This document shows, piece by piece, positions 24,654 to 33,410 of a stretch of 64,000 bases of DNA (position 1 is its first letter; each line of letters starts with the position of its first letter). The stretch is from assembly GCA_000509105.1 (NCBI GenBank), contig BAIF02000008.1:1-64000 (forward strand), in the 5' to 3' direction. The notes under the pieces were generated by a model. The model made no database searches. It had not been told where the DNA came from and was given only the letters and a program-made list of their open reading frames with translations. The position numbers and the translations under genes were made by a program. The DNA is from Clostridiales bacterium VE202-21. GTDB taxonomy: Bacteria; Bacillota; Clostridia; Lachnospirales; Lachnospiraceae.

Positions 24654-26153
24654 ATGGCAGAGCAGGAAATGGCAGTAGAAATGAGAAATATCAGTAAATA
24701 TTTCAATGGCATATGCGCACTCCATAACGTAAACCTGCAGATAAAAAAGGGGACGATCCATGCCCTGCTTGGCGAGAACGGGGCGGGAAAATCTACCTTA
24801 ATGAAGATACTTTGCGGAATTATTAAGAAAGAACAGGGGTCCGTTTATCTGTTCGGAAAAGAAATGAACATAAGGTCTGTGATAGAAGCCCAGGAACATA
24901 AGCTTGCGATTGTGCCTCAGGAACTGGCATTAGTAGATTATTTTACCGTAGCCGAAAACATTTATCTGGGGCGTGAGCAGGTAAAAGGGCCGGGCCTGGT
25001 ATCACGCAGCAAAATGTTTGAAGAAGCAGAAACTATTCTGAAAGAACTCAAGATTCATCTGGATCCAAGAACGGCTGCCGGTAAATTGAGTGTTTCAGAT
25101 AAACAAATGCTTGTAATTGCAAAAGTGCTGTCGCTGGATGCGGAAGTGATTATTATGGATGAACCTACCGCAAGGCTGGGCGTTAAGGAAATCAAGGAAT
25201 TTCTGGAGTACATGAAATACTTGAGAAGCATTGGAAAAACCATTATTTACATATCCCATAAATTAGAAGAGATTTTTGAAATCTGTGACGAAATCACGGT
25301 ATTGCGCGACGGTCAGACGATCGGAACCCATCGGACCGCCGATATCACGGTTGACCAGCTGATTAAAGAGATGGTAAACAGATCCTCGGAAAGCCTGGAT
25401 ATCAAAAAGAACCATAAAGAATTTGGGGAAGATATCCTGAAGGTAGAGGGACTGTCATGTGAAAAAATGGTGGCGGACGTTCATTTTTCTTTGAAAAAAG
25501 GAGAAATCCTGGGCTTTTATGGACTAGTTGGTTCTGGGCGTACAGAGATGATACGCGCGGTGCTTGGCATTGATCCTATAAAGAGCGGTGAAGTTACCTA
25601 TAAAGGAAACCGGGTCAGGTTTAAAAATATCCGTGAATCCATGGCGGCAGGGCTGGTCTTAATCCCGGAAGAGAGGAGAAAGCAGGGGCTTGTCATGAAT
25701 CTGTCTATCCGTCAGAATGCGTCGCTTACGAAGCTGAAAAGATTCAGTAAAGCCGGATTTATGAATAAGAGTAAAGAAGTGGAAAGCGCGGAAAAACTGC
25801 GGGAGGAGCTACAGCTCTCCTGCCCCGGCATTGAAAGCCCGGCCGGTGCATTAAGCGGCGGGAACCAGCAGAAGGTTGTCCTGGCAAAATTTGTAGACAT
25901 GCCGGTGGATATCTTTATATTTGATGAACCGACCAGAGGGATAGATGTGGGGGCAAAAAGTGAGATTTATACATTGATAGAGAAAATTTCAGAACGGGGA
26001 GCATCTGTCATTATTATTTCATCCGAAATACCGGAACTGCAGTCAATCTGCGACAGGGTTGCAGTCATGCGGGAGGGCCGGGTTACGGGCGTATTGGGCA
26101 GTGAAGAGTTCCAGGATGCGGAGACCATTCTGAAATATTCTATAGGAGGCTAA
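24654..26153 (+). CDS. Ribose-type ABC transporter, double ATPase
   Basis: Cytosolic ATPase of 499 aa with two nucleotide-binding domains (RbsA/MglA type). Domain 1 has Walker A GENGAGKST near residue 41 and Walker B IIMDEPTARLG, but a weak signature LSVSDKQ. Domain 2 has the usual degenerate Walker A GLVGSGRTE and an intact signature LSGGNQQK. The start has an AAAGGAG site. It ends two bases before the permease gene. Confidence 0.93.
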   Translation: MAEQEMAVEMRNISKYFNGICALHNVNLQIKKGTIHALLGENGAGKSTLMKILCGIIKKEQGSVYLFGKEMNIRSVIEAQEHKLAIVPQELALVDYFTVAENIYLGREQVKGPGLVSRSKMFEEAETILKELKIHLDPRTAAGKLSVSDKQMLVIAKVLSLDAEVIIMDEPTARLGVKEIKEFLEYMKYLRSIGKTIIYISHKLEEIFEICDEITVLRDGQTIGTHRTADITVDQLIKEMVNRSSESLDIKKNHKEFGEDILKVEGLSCEKMVADVHFSLKKGEILGFYGLVGSGRTEMIRAVLGIDPIKSGEVTYKGNRVRFKNIRESMAAGLVLIPEERRKQGLVMNLSIRQNASLTKLKRFSKAGFMNKSKEVESAEKLREELQLSCPGIESPAGALSGGNQQKVVLAKFVDMPVDIFIFDEPTRGIDVGAKSEIYTLIEKISERGASVIIISSEIPELQSICDRVAVMREGRVTGVLGSEEFQDAETILKYSIGG

Positions 26154-26154
26154 T

Positions 26155-27126
26155 ATGACAGGACAGGTGCAAATGAAAAAGAAAGTGCATTTTTCAGAAT
26201 TTGTGATGAAATACGGGACATTGATGTTTTTGGTGCTTCTGTGCATCGCATTTTCGGTATTACGGCCAAGCACATTTTTAAGTGTGGGCAATCTATTGAC
26301 CGTATTGAGGCAGATTGTAATCTTGAGCATACTGGGCGGAGGCCTTACGGTTGTTATGATCACAAACCGTATCGACCTGACGATAGGCTATACGACCAGT
26401 TTTCTTGGAATTGTTGCAGGTGCGCTGATGGTAGACTTCGGAATTCCTGTTCTGCCTGCCGCAATCCTGACTTTGATAGCGGGGGCCATACTGGGGAGCC
26501 TGAGCGGTATTGCTGTGGCATTGATTGGGATTCCTGATTTTATTGCGACTTTATCATTGGGATTTTTGATTTCAGGCTTTAACCAGTCCTATACAAAAGG
26601 ACATCCAATCTCAGGGCTCCCGGCGGAGTTCAGCATATTCGGCGCTAAGTTTGTTAAAGGAATACCGACTTCCATATTCTTTATGATCGTATTTCTGGTT
26701 ATTATTTTTATACTGCTTAACTTCACAAGATTCGGAAGGCATGTTTATGCAATCGGCGGCAATGAAGAGGCATCCCTGATGTCCGGTGTAAATGTAAAGG
26801 CGAATTTGATCTGGGCTTATGTTGTCAGCGGCGTTGGCGCAGGACTGGCCGCATTGATCCTGGCGTCTAAGCTTGGAACCGCACATCCTACGGCGGGAGA
26901 TAATTACCTGATGGAAGCGCTGGCCACCGTCTATGTGGGGGGAACCGCATTTAAGAGCGGGGAGCCTAATATTGCAGGAACCTTTGTGGGCGCTATGATT
27001 ATCGGAGTCCTTACAAATGGGCTGACCCTCTGCAATGTTCAGTATTACAACCAGGACATTGCGAAAGGGCTTGTCATTTTTCTGGCGGTCACCATAACAT
27101 CCATCCAGAGAATGAAAAAGAAATAA
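26155..27126 (+). CDS. Ribose-type ABC transporter, permease
   Basis: Membrane permease of 323 aa (RbsC-like) with about eight to ten membrane helices. IGGNEEASLMSGVNV (near residue 199) is the conserved cytoplasmic loop that meets the ATPase. AGGAGG precedes the start. It completes the importer of the hydantoin operon with the binding protein and ATPase; a single permease gene suggests a homodimer. Confidence 0.92.
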   Translation: MTGQVQMKKKVHFSEFVMKYGTLMFLVLLCIAFSVLRPSTFLSVGNLLTVLRQIVILSILGGGLTVVMITNRIDLTIGYTTSFLGIVAGALMVDFGIPVLPAAILTLIAGAILGSLSGIAVALIGIPDFIATLSLGFLISGFNQSYTKGHPISGLPAEFSIFGAKFVKGIPTSIFFMIVFLVIIFILLNFTRFGRHVYAIGGNEEASLMSGVNVKANLIWAYVVSGVGAGLAALILASKLGTAHPTAGDNYLMEALATVYVGGTAFKSGEPNIAGTFVGAMIIGVLTNGLTLCNVQYYNQDIAKGLVIFLAVTITSIQRMKKK

Positions 27127-27144
27127 GAAGGAAGGGGCATACAT

Positions 27145-28550
27145 ATGAGTATTTTAATAAAGAATGGAACCGTATTGACAGCGGAAAACGAGGTAAAAGC
27201 CGATGTTTGATCATTGATGAGAAAATCGCTGCGGTCGGGCAGAATATAGTGCAAGATGTTCATGAGGTGATCGATGCAGAGGGGAAATATGTATTTCCGG
27301 GAGGAATCGACCAGCACACTCATTTTTCTGCGCTTTGTAATTCCGGGGATAAGGATACCGCGGGATACGAGACAACGAAAGCAGTTATTGTAGGGGGGAC
27401 TACTACAATCATAGATTACGCGCCCCAGGATCCGGGCTGCGGGCTGATTGAATCCGCACAGTACCGCATCAACACGAGGGCAAAGGGAAAGACATGCGTT
27501 GATTTTGCTCTGCATTCTCTGGTAACCGAAGTGACGGACGCTATGTTTGACGAGATAAAACAGCTGCCGGACTATGGCATTGCAAGTATCAAGGTGTTTA
27601 TGGCATATATCGGTTCCCCGCTCCATGTAGGGGACGATACCTTATATAAGGTGCTCCAGGAAAGTAAAAAGGTGGGGGTAACCGTATTTGTGCATGCGGA
27701 AAATGGAGAGATCATTGATATGCTGCAGAAGGAGTGTGTAAAAGCCGGGAATGTGACGCCCGAATTCCATGCGGTATCCCGCCCGCCGCTTGTTGAGACA
27801 GAGGCTGCTCAGAGAGCTATCTACATAGCGGATCAGTTAGACGCCCCGCTCTTTATCGTACATGTCTCCTGTAAGGGGGCGTCGGGTGCCATTGCAGAGG
27901 CAAGGTATAAAAAACAGAGAGTATATGGCGAGACCTGTACACAGTATCTTACGACGACAAAGGATCGCCTGAAAAATCCGGACTTTAATATTGCCGCCCA
28001 ATTCGTATGTTCGCCGGCACTCCGTGATGAGAGTGATATTGACGCCATGTGGCAGGCATTATATGATGGTGTATTAAGCGCCGTGGTATCGGATCACTGC
28101 GGAATTGACCTTGCAGAAATGAAGCAGACGGGAAGGGATAATTTTGTGGATATACCAAACGGGGCGCCGGGGGCGGCCGACCGCATTCATATGATCTGGA
28201 CAAATGGCGTGGCTAAAAACAGGATTTCCAGACAGAAGTTTGTGGAGGTATGTTCGGAAATGCCTGCAAAGATTAATGGCATATATCCAAGAAAAGGTAC
28301 CATAGCAGTTGGCTCAGATGCGGATATTGTAATTTTCAATCCGGACTACAGAGGTGTTGTACAGCTTGCGGATAACCCGAATGGCGTAGACTACAATATT
28401 TATGAAGGAAGGGAGCAGATCGGACAGGTAGAAACCGTACTGCTGCGCGGTAAAAAAGTAGTTGAACATGCCCAATTTGTGGGCGAAATGGGACAGGGAG
28501 AGTTCATACCAAGTAAACCATATGCTTATTGCTTTGAAGGAAGAGAATAG
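27145..28550 (+). pseudogene. Dihydropyrimidinase/D-hydantoinase family, frameshifted near the N-terminus
   Basis: Zinc amidohydrolase that opens hydantoin or dihydropyrimidine rings; the whole protein would be about 468 aa. The HxH metal site is PGGIDQHTHF, the bridging carboxylated Lys lies in ASIKVFMAY, and HAENGE, HVSCKGASG and SDHCGID supply the other ligands. The ATG at 27145 opens MSILIKNGTVLTAENEVKAD, but a stop follows at 27208. The frame continues as LIIDEKIAAVGQN one base off, so one T is missing in the run at 27206-27208. A TTG at 27207 could restart translation but lacks a ribosome site and would lose a core beta strand. A real mutation and a base-calling error are both possible. 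Confidence 0.85.
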
Positions 28551-28565
28551 TCAGGAGGCTGTTTT

Positions 28566-29522
28566 ATGGACAAGATATTAGAAAAAATCCGCGAGTACGG
28601 AGTGATGCCTCTTGTTACGCTGGATGATCCGCAGGATGCGTATGTACTTGGCAGAGCGCTGACGGATTGCAGCCTGCCCATTGTAGAGATTACGTTTCGG
28701 TCCGGCGCGGCGGAGGAAGCAATCCGTATTCTCAGAAGCACCTATCCGGATATGTTAGTCGGAGCAGGAACGGTGCTGGATGCGGATACGGCGGAGCGGG
28801 CGATCAAAGCGGGGGCACAGTTCGTACTGGCGCCTGGTATGAATCCCGGCATGATAGAATTTTGTCTTGCGGAGGGAATTCCCGTATTTCCGGGATGTAT
28901 GACTCCGACAGATCTGGGACTGGCGCAGAACCTGGGGCTAAAGGTTGTGAAGATATTTCCGTTCATGCAGATGGGCGGGATCCCGATGCTCAAAGCCATC
29001 TCAGCTCCCTACGGTAAAATGGAATTTTTGGCAACCGGAGGGATCAATGACGAGAATTTGGCCTCGACCCTTGCATTTCCAAGAATGGCTGCATGCGGAG
29101 GCAGCTGGCTGATTAAAAAAGAAAAGCTTAGAAAAGGCGACCTGGAAGGCTTGAAAAGCGATATTAACCGGACTTTAACGGCAATGCTCGGGCTGCGGTT
29201 TGCACATCTTGGGATCAATCATGGGATGGAGGCAGCAAAAAAATTGGAGCAGATTCTGAATGTACAGACTCTCTGGGGGCAGGCGTCCGGCTTTATCGGA
29301 GATTATGTTGAGGCTGTAAAAACCGCAGGGCAGGGGAAAAATGGGCATATAGCGGTTGGAACCAGTGATATCGGGCGGGCAATATTCTATCTGCAAAGGA
29401 AGGGGTTTGGTATTCAAGCGGAATCTGTCAAAAAAAATGAAGCAGGTCATATCTTAGCTGCTTACCTGAAAGTAGATGCGGGCGGTTTTGCAGTCCATCT
29501 TCTTCAGGAAACATTAGGCTGA
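28566..29522 (+). CDS. KDPG/KHG aldolase fused to a VOC-like domain
   Basis: The first ~210 residues are a class I 2-keto-3-deoxy-6-phosphogluconate/4-hydroxy-2-oxoglutarate aldolase, which splits a 2-keto-3-deoxy acid into pyruvate and an aldehyde. Seen are VEITFRS (Glu near 40), GAGTVLD and the Schiff-base Lys in VVKIFPF (near 129). The last ~100 residues (from LRFAHLGINHG) look like a glyoxalase/VOC module, making the protein 318 aa against about 210 for plain Eda. AGGAGG precedes the ATG. In this operon it would act after the KDG kinase at 30575. Confidence 0.88.
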   Translation: MDKILEKIREYGVMPLVTLDDPQDAYVLGRALTDCSLPIVEITFRSGAAEEAIRILRSTYPDMLVGAGTVLDADTAERAIKAGAQFVLAPGMNPGMIEFCLAEGIPVFPGCMTPTDLGLAQNLGLKVVKIFPFMQMGGIPMLKAISAPYGKMEFLATGGINDENLASTLAFPRMAACGGSWLIKKEKLRKGDLEGLKSDINRTLTAMLGLRFAHLGINHGMEAAKKLEQILNVQTLWGQASGFIGDYVEAVKTAGQGKNGHIAVGTSDIGRAIFYLQRKGFGIQAESVKKNEAGHILAAYLKVDAGGFAVHLLQETLG

Positions 29523-29542
29523 GAAATCTGGAAAGGGTTACT

Positions 29543-30301
29543 ATGTCAACAGCAACGGTACAATCAATTGATAGGGCATTTGAAATTCTGGAGGCGTTGG
29601 GAAACTGCCCGAATGGGATGCAGGTCAAAGAACTGTCAGCCGCGCTTGCACTGAATAAAAGCACGGTGAGCCGTATTCTTTTGACTTTGGCCAGTAAAGG
29701 CTATGTGGTTAAAAATAAAGATAATTATTATCGGCTGGGAATGCGTCTGGTGGATTTGTGCAGCTTCTATTTAAACAGTCTCCAGCTTAAAACGGAGGCG
29801 CTTCCGTTTTTAGAAGAGCTTAGAAACCAGACGGGACTCATCGTGCATCTGGGAAGTTTGGATGAAAATGAAGTAGTTTATTTGGATAAAATCAGTTCAT
29901 TTAATAATATACGTATGTATTCCCAGATAGGGAAACGTGCCTATGTTCATTGCACAGGGCTTGGAAAGGCAATGCTCTCCCGGATGAGCCGGGAAGAAGT
30001 GGAGGAGATCCTGGCCGCGAAAGGACTTCCGATGATGACACAATATACCTGTACGGACCAAAAAAAATTTTTTGCTGAACTGGATCAGACACGTGCCAGG
30101 GGCTATGCCGTAGATGAGCAGGAAAATGAGGCGGGAATCAGGTGCGTGGCGGCTCCTGTTTTCGACTACAGAGGCAATGTGATAGCCGCTGTAAGCGCAA
30201 CGGGATTTATTGATATGTTTCCAAAAGAACGGATAGAAGCAATGTCTGTGTATGTGAAGAAATGTGCGGAGAGTATTTCAAGAAGCATGGGGTATCGCTG
30301 A
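29543..30301 (+). CDS. IclR-family regulator
   Basis: A 252-aa transcription factor. Residues about 6-65 form the winged helix-turn-helix (KELSAALALNKSTVSRILLTL), and the rest is the IclR ligand domain (GLGKAMLS; VDEQENEAGIRCVAAPVFD). It is the only regulator within the hydantoin cluster and is transcribed with it. Likely targets are the TGAAA...TTTCA palindromes at 20291-20365. Confidence 0.92.
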   Translation: MSTATVQSIDRAFEILEALGNCPNGMQVKELSAALALNKSTVSRILLTLASKGYVVKNKDNYYRLGMRLVDLCSFYLNSLQLKTEALPFLEELRNQTGLIVHLGSLDENEVVYLDKISSFNNIRMYSQIGKRAYVHCTGLGKAMLSRMSREEVEEILAAKGLPMMTQYTCTDQKKFFAELDQTRARGYAVDEQENEAGIRCVAAPVFDYRGNVIAAVSATGFIDMFPKERIEAMSVYVKKCAESISRSMGYR

Positions 30302-30366
30302 AAATCCGCGCGTGTTATTATTTAGATACCCCACTTATTCCGAAAATCGGATGAGCACGGAAAGCA

Positions 30367-30435
30367 ATACCCAAAGGGCACCCCGTAACTCATGCCCTGC
30401 GGGCGGGTCTGCAGCAAAGCTGCAGAATAAGGTAT
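30367..30435 (+). repeat. ~70-bp dispersed repeat, copy 1
   Basis: Starts ATACCCAAAGGGCACCCCGT, contains TGCAGC-AAAGC-TGCAG and ends AATAAGGTAT. A clearly related copy lies inverted at 33411-33481. It holds several short palindromes and no coding frame. The function is unknown; it resembles bacterial intergenic palindromic repeats. Confidence 0.7.
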
Positions 30436-30474
30436 ACCCAAAGGGCACCCCGTAATGCATGCCCTTTGGGTATA
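30433..30474. repeat. 15-bp perfect inverted repeat joined to the dispersed repeat
   Basis: TATACCCAAAGGGCA (30433-30447) and TGCCCTTTGGGTATA (30460-30474) are exact inverted copies. The left arm repeats the start of the ~70-bp element, so part of that element has been duplicated and inverted here. No T-run follows. Confidence 0.65.
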
Positions 30475-30574
30475 GGAATGGGATATATTTATTAAGGGAT
30501 ACTCCCGGGAAGACACCGCCCATTTAAGCGTCTGTATTTCCGGGAGTAGTCTGAAGAAAAGCGAGGTGAGACAT

Positions 30575-31528
30575 TTGGCGGAAGTGATTACATTTGGTGA
30601 GGCAATGGTTGTCTTTATTTCTGAGGAAACAGGGGAGTTTAAAGATGTTTCTGACTTTACAAAAGGCCTTGCCGGTGCGGAATTGAACGTTGCGGTTGGA
30701 ATCACCAGGCTTGGACACAATGTAAAATACATAACCAGGCTAGGCACGGATCCATATGGTGATTATATTTTTGACTTTATTAAAAAAGAAGGCATTGATA
30801 CAAGCGGGGTAATATTTGACAAGGACCATTTGACAGGTTCTTATATCAAGTCGAAAGTCCATCAGGGGGATCCGCAGGTTTTTTATTATAGAAAGAATTC
30901 GGCGGCATCCTGTGTGAGCAGGAAGGATATAGATCAGGTGGACTTTGAAGGCGCAGGGGTATTACATCTCAGTGGAATTACGGCGGCTATCTCTGAAAGT
31001 TGTCTGGATGCATGTTATTATGCGTTGGAGAAAGCAAGACAATGCGGAATGAAGGTAGTATTTGATCCGAATATCAGACGGAGGCTTTGGAACAGCGAGG
31101 AAGAAATGATTTCGACTTTGAATGACCTTGCAGGCAAATGTGATGTTGTATTACCCGGGATCGAGGAAGGCAGAGTGCTGGCGGGCACAAAGGATGAAAA
31201 AGAAATCGCCAGGTTTTATTTGTCACTGGGGGCCAAAACGGTAGTTGTTAAGTTAGGGTCATCCGGAGCATTTTATCAGGAATATACTGGAAGAAACGGT
31301 TATGTGAAAGGTTTTAAGGTGGACAATGTTGTAGATACAGTCGGTGCGGGGGATGCTTTTGCATCCGGCTTTATCAGCGGTATTCTGGAGGGAATGCCGG
31401 TTGAAGATGCGGTTGTCAGGGGGAATGCAATGGGGGCTATTATTATTACCTCCAAGACCGATAATGAGATATTGCCGACAAAAGAGGAATTAGAAAAGTA
31501 TTTGCAGGAACACTTGATGCTGGGATGA
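30575..31528 (+). CDS. kdgK: PfkB-family sugar kinase, probable 2-keto-3-deoxygluconate kinase
   Basis: Cytosolic kinase of about 317 aa. The N-terminal EVITFGEAMVVF, the substrate region GAELNVAVGITRLG near 40 and the catalytic VGAGDAFASGF (Asp near 260) are typical of KdgK-like PfkB enzymes. The best start is TTG at 30575, four bases after GAGGTGAG; a GTG three codons upstream is inside that site. It would phosphorylate KDG to KDPG for the aldolase at 28566. It is separated from the rest of the cluster by repeats, so it may be transcribed apart. Confidence 0.85.
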   Translation: MAEVITFGEAMVVFISEETGEFKDVSDFTKGLAGAELNVAVGITRLGHNVKYITRLGTDPYGDYIFDFIKKEGIDTSGVIFDKDHLTGSYIKSKVHQGDPQVFYYRKNSAASCVSRKDIDQVDFEGAGVLHLSGITAAISESCLDACYYALEKARQCGMKVVFDPNIRRRLWNSEEEMISTLNDLAGKCDVVLPGIEEGRVLAGTKDEKEIARFYLSLGAKTVVVKLGSSGAFYQEYTGRNGYVKGFKVDNVVDTVGAGDAFASGFISGILEGMPVEDAVVRGNAMGAIIITSKTDNEILPTKEELEKYLQEHLMLG

Positions 31529-31538
31529 GGAAAACAGG

Positions 31539-31994
31539 ATGAACGAATTAGACAAAATTGACATTCAGCTTCTGAAAGCACTACAGGAGAATGCGCGGAC
31601 TTCGATCAAGGAACTGGCCAGTCAGGTATACCTTTCTTCGCCGGCTACAGCATCCCGGATATCCAGAATGGAGAAGATGGGGTATATCAAGGGATACACT
31701 GTTATCGAAGGAGAAAGCGAACTGGGGTATCCAATCAAAGCAATCATTAATATTCAAACGGATAGAAAAGGCAGAGAAAGTCTGTTTTCTTTTATCTATA
31801 GATGCCCGAATGTTACAGAATGCGCTTTTGTTTCGGGAATATATTCCATAGTGATATCTGTCTTTTTTGAAAACACACAAAAACTGGATAAGTTTATTAA
31901 TGAAATCCAGAAACGTGGGGCTGATACGATGACACAGATCGTGCTGTCAACACCTATACTGCACAGAGGCATAGGTGGAATTATGGAGGATTAA
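31539..31994 (+). CDS. Lrp/AsnC-family regulator
   Basis: A 151-aa leucine-responsive-type regulator. Residues about 4-60 carry the helix-turn-helix (TSIKELASQVYLSSPATASRISRME), and the rest the RAM ligand domain. It starts 10 bases after the KDG kinase, so the two may be co-transcribed. Members sense amino acids, which would suit a pathway that passes through an amino acid. The stop codon lies within the shared terminator. Confidence 0.9.
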   Translation: MNELDKIDIQLLKALQENARTSIKELASQVYLSSPATASRISRMEKMGYIKGYTVIEGESELGYPIKAIINIQTDRKGRESLFSFIYRCPNVTECAFVSGIYSIVISVFFENTQKLDKFINEIQKRGADTMTQIVLSTPILHRGIGGIMED

Positions 31995-32017
31995 AAAAGG
32001 GGTCTGACCCCTTTTTT
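31993..32017. terminator. Bidirectional terminator between lrp-type gene and ABC ATPase
   Basis: AAAAAAGGGG and CCCCTTTTTT enclose TCTGA. The hairpin overlaps the stop codons of both converging genes. Its core GGGGTCTGACCCC also occurs in the hairpin at 62678. Confidence 0.88.
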
Positions 32018-32687
32018 AATCTCTGCCGATGTGCTCTCTGATCTCGGTGATCTTCCCTTCCTTCATGAATATTACCCGGTTCCCCAGCGTAACAGCTTCG
32101 TCGTAATCATTTGTCACGTATAATACGGTAATTCCAAGCACTTTATTGATCTTCTGAATATCTTCGATCATCTCCATCCGCCGCTGTTCATTCTGCCTTG
32201 CAAAATCTTCATCAACAAGAAGAACCTTGGGGTGGCAGACAACAGCACGTCCAAGTGCAACTTTCTGTCTGGCTTCATCTGAGATCGACTTAATCTTTTT
32301 ATCAAGCTTATCTGCGATGCCGAGAAATTCAGCAGCCGTCTTCACACGGGTATCGATCACTCCGCGCGGAAGATTCCGAAGCCTTAGGCCAAGTGCCATA
32401 TTATCATAAACATTAAAATAGGAATACAGTACATAGTTCTGAAAAGCCATTGCGAGGCTTCTGTCCCTGGGAAGTATGTCATTGAGGAGATCATCTCCCA
32501 GGTATATCTCTCCTGAGGTAATATCCTCCAGGCCTCCAATCATGCGGAGAATGGTGGACTTTCCGCAGCCGCTGGGGCCGTGAAAGGCAACGAATTCTCC
32601 ATCTTTAATATGGAGAGATACGTTCTTTACGGATATAAATCCGTTAGGATATGTCTTATTTAAGTTCTTAAATGTCACGCTTGCCAT
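32016..32687 (-). CDS. Truncated, degenerate MsmX/UgpC-type ABC ATPase
   Basis: About 223 aa, related to the shared sugar-importer ATPases MsmX/UgpC/MalK, which are normally about 370 aa. Walker A GPSGCGKST (near residue 37) is intact. The signature is ISDEARQK instead of LSGGQ, Walker B reads LLVDEDFAR instead of DEP, and the switch His is lost (VTNDYDEA instead of VTHDQ). The C-terminal TOBE domain is absent. GGAGGTG precedes the chosen ATG. It may be a non-catalytic regulator or a decaying paralogue. No permease lies next to it. Confidence 0.85.
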   Translation of the reverse strand: MASVTFKNLNKTYPNGFISVKNVSLHIKDGEFVAFHGPSGCGKSTILRMIGGLEDITSGEIYLGDDLLNDILPRDRSLAMAFQNYVLYSYFNVYDNMALGLRLRNLPRGVIDTRVKTAAEFLGIADKLDKKIKSISDEARQKVALGRAVVCHPKVLLVDEDFARQNEQRRMEMIEDIQKINKVLGITVLYVTNDYDEAVTLGNRVIFMKEGKITEIREHIGRD

Positions 32688-32781
32688 AGAAACACCTCCG
32701 CTTATTCTTATCACAATTTTAGCACATACCGTATATCAATGCAAAGGGGGGCAAGGTTTTTTAAGGGAGTTTTTATTAAAA

Positions 32782-32824
32782 GTTCAGAATATTCAGAAAA
32801 CGGTGAGCAAAGGGGTCAGAACCC
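32782..32824 (+). repeat. 43-bp dispersed repeat, copy 1
   Basis: Begins GTTCAGAATATTCAGAAAA and ends CAAAGGGGTCAGAACCC. The same element with about four changes lies inverted at 62678-62720. The GGGG/CCC part forms a small hairpin that could end spmB transcription on the minus strand. Confidence 0.7.
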
Positions 32825-32825
32825 T

Positions 32826-33350
32826 TTACATCATTCCTGCGATCAGTACGCTTGCGGCAAGTCCGGCTAAGGTTGCCAGCAGAGCTCCGGTGAGTGTATA
32901 GCGCGTTTTTTTAATTTTTGCGGTCATGAAATATACGCTCATCGTATAGAAAATTGTTTCTGTGCAGGCCATGGATATGGAGGCGATAAGCCCCAGCCGG
33001 GAATCGGTGCCATATTCTTTGAAGATGTCCAGGAGGAGGCCGGTGGCAGCGGAGGAGGAGAACATTTTTACAATGGTGAGTGGGACGAGTTCTCCGGGGA
33101 AGCCTATGTATGCGGTAAAATGGCCGATGATTGACGACAGGAAATCAAGGAAGCCAGAGGCGCGCAGGATTCCGACTGCAACCATGAGGCCGATGAGGGT
33201 GGGCATGATTTTTATGACGGTGAAGAAACCGCTTTTTGCCCCTTTAATAAAGTTGTCGTATACATTGGTTCTCATAAGTATGCCGTAAGTAACGATAGCC
33301 AGAATAATAAACGGAACTATAAAATCCGTAATATACAGAAAAAACTGCAT
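32826..33350 (-). CDS. spmB: Spore maturation protein B
   Basis: Membrane protein of about 174 aa of the nucleoside-recognition (Gate) fold. SpmA and SpmB together are needed in Bacillus for spore core dehydration. Four to five hydrophobic segments are seen, with the family part FSSSAATGLLLDIFKEYG and SMACTETIFYTMSVYF. GAGGGATG precedes the chosen ATG; another ATG lies two codons upstream. Normally spmB follows spmA directly, but here spmA is 3.2 kb away on the other strand. Confidence 0.92.
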   Translation of the reverse strand: MQFFLYITDFIVPFIILAIVTYGILMRTNVYDNFIKGAKSGFFTVIKIMPTLIGLMVAVGILRASGFLDFLSSIIGHFTAYIGFPGELVPLTIVKMFSSSAATGLLLDIFKEYGTDSRLGLIASISMACTETIFYTMSVYFMTAKIKKTRYTLTGALLATLAGLAASVLIAGMM

Positions 33351-33410
33351 AAACATCCCTCGGCAATCTGTAATATCATTGCTTTATTTATATGCTTATC
33401 CGGAGAAAAC

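Noticed and set aside
27200-27215. Programmed ribosomal frameshift in the hydantoinase gene
   Set aside because: There is no standard slippery heptamer, no downstream pseudoknot seen, and the family is not known for frameshifting; a lost base is simpler.
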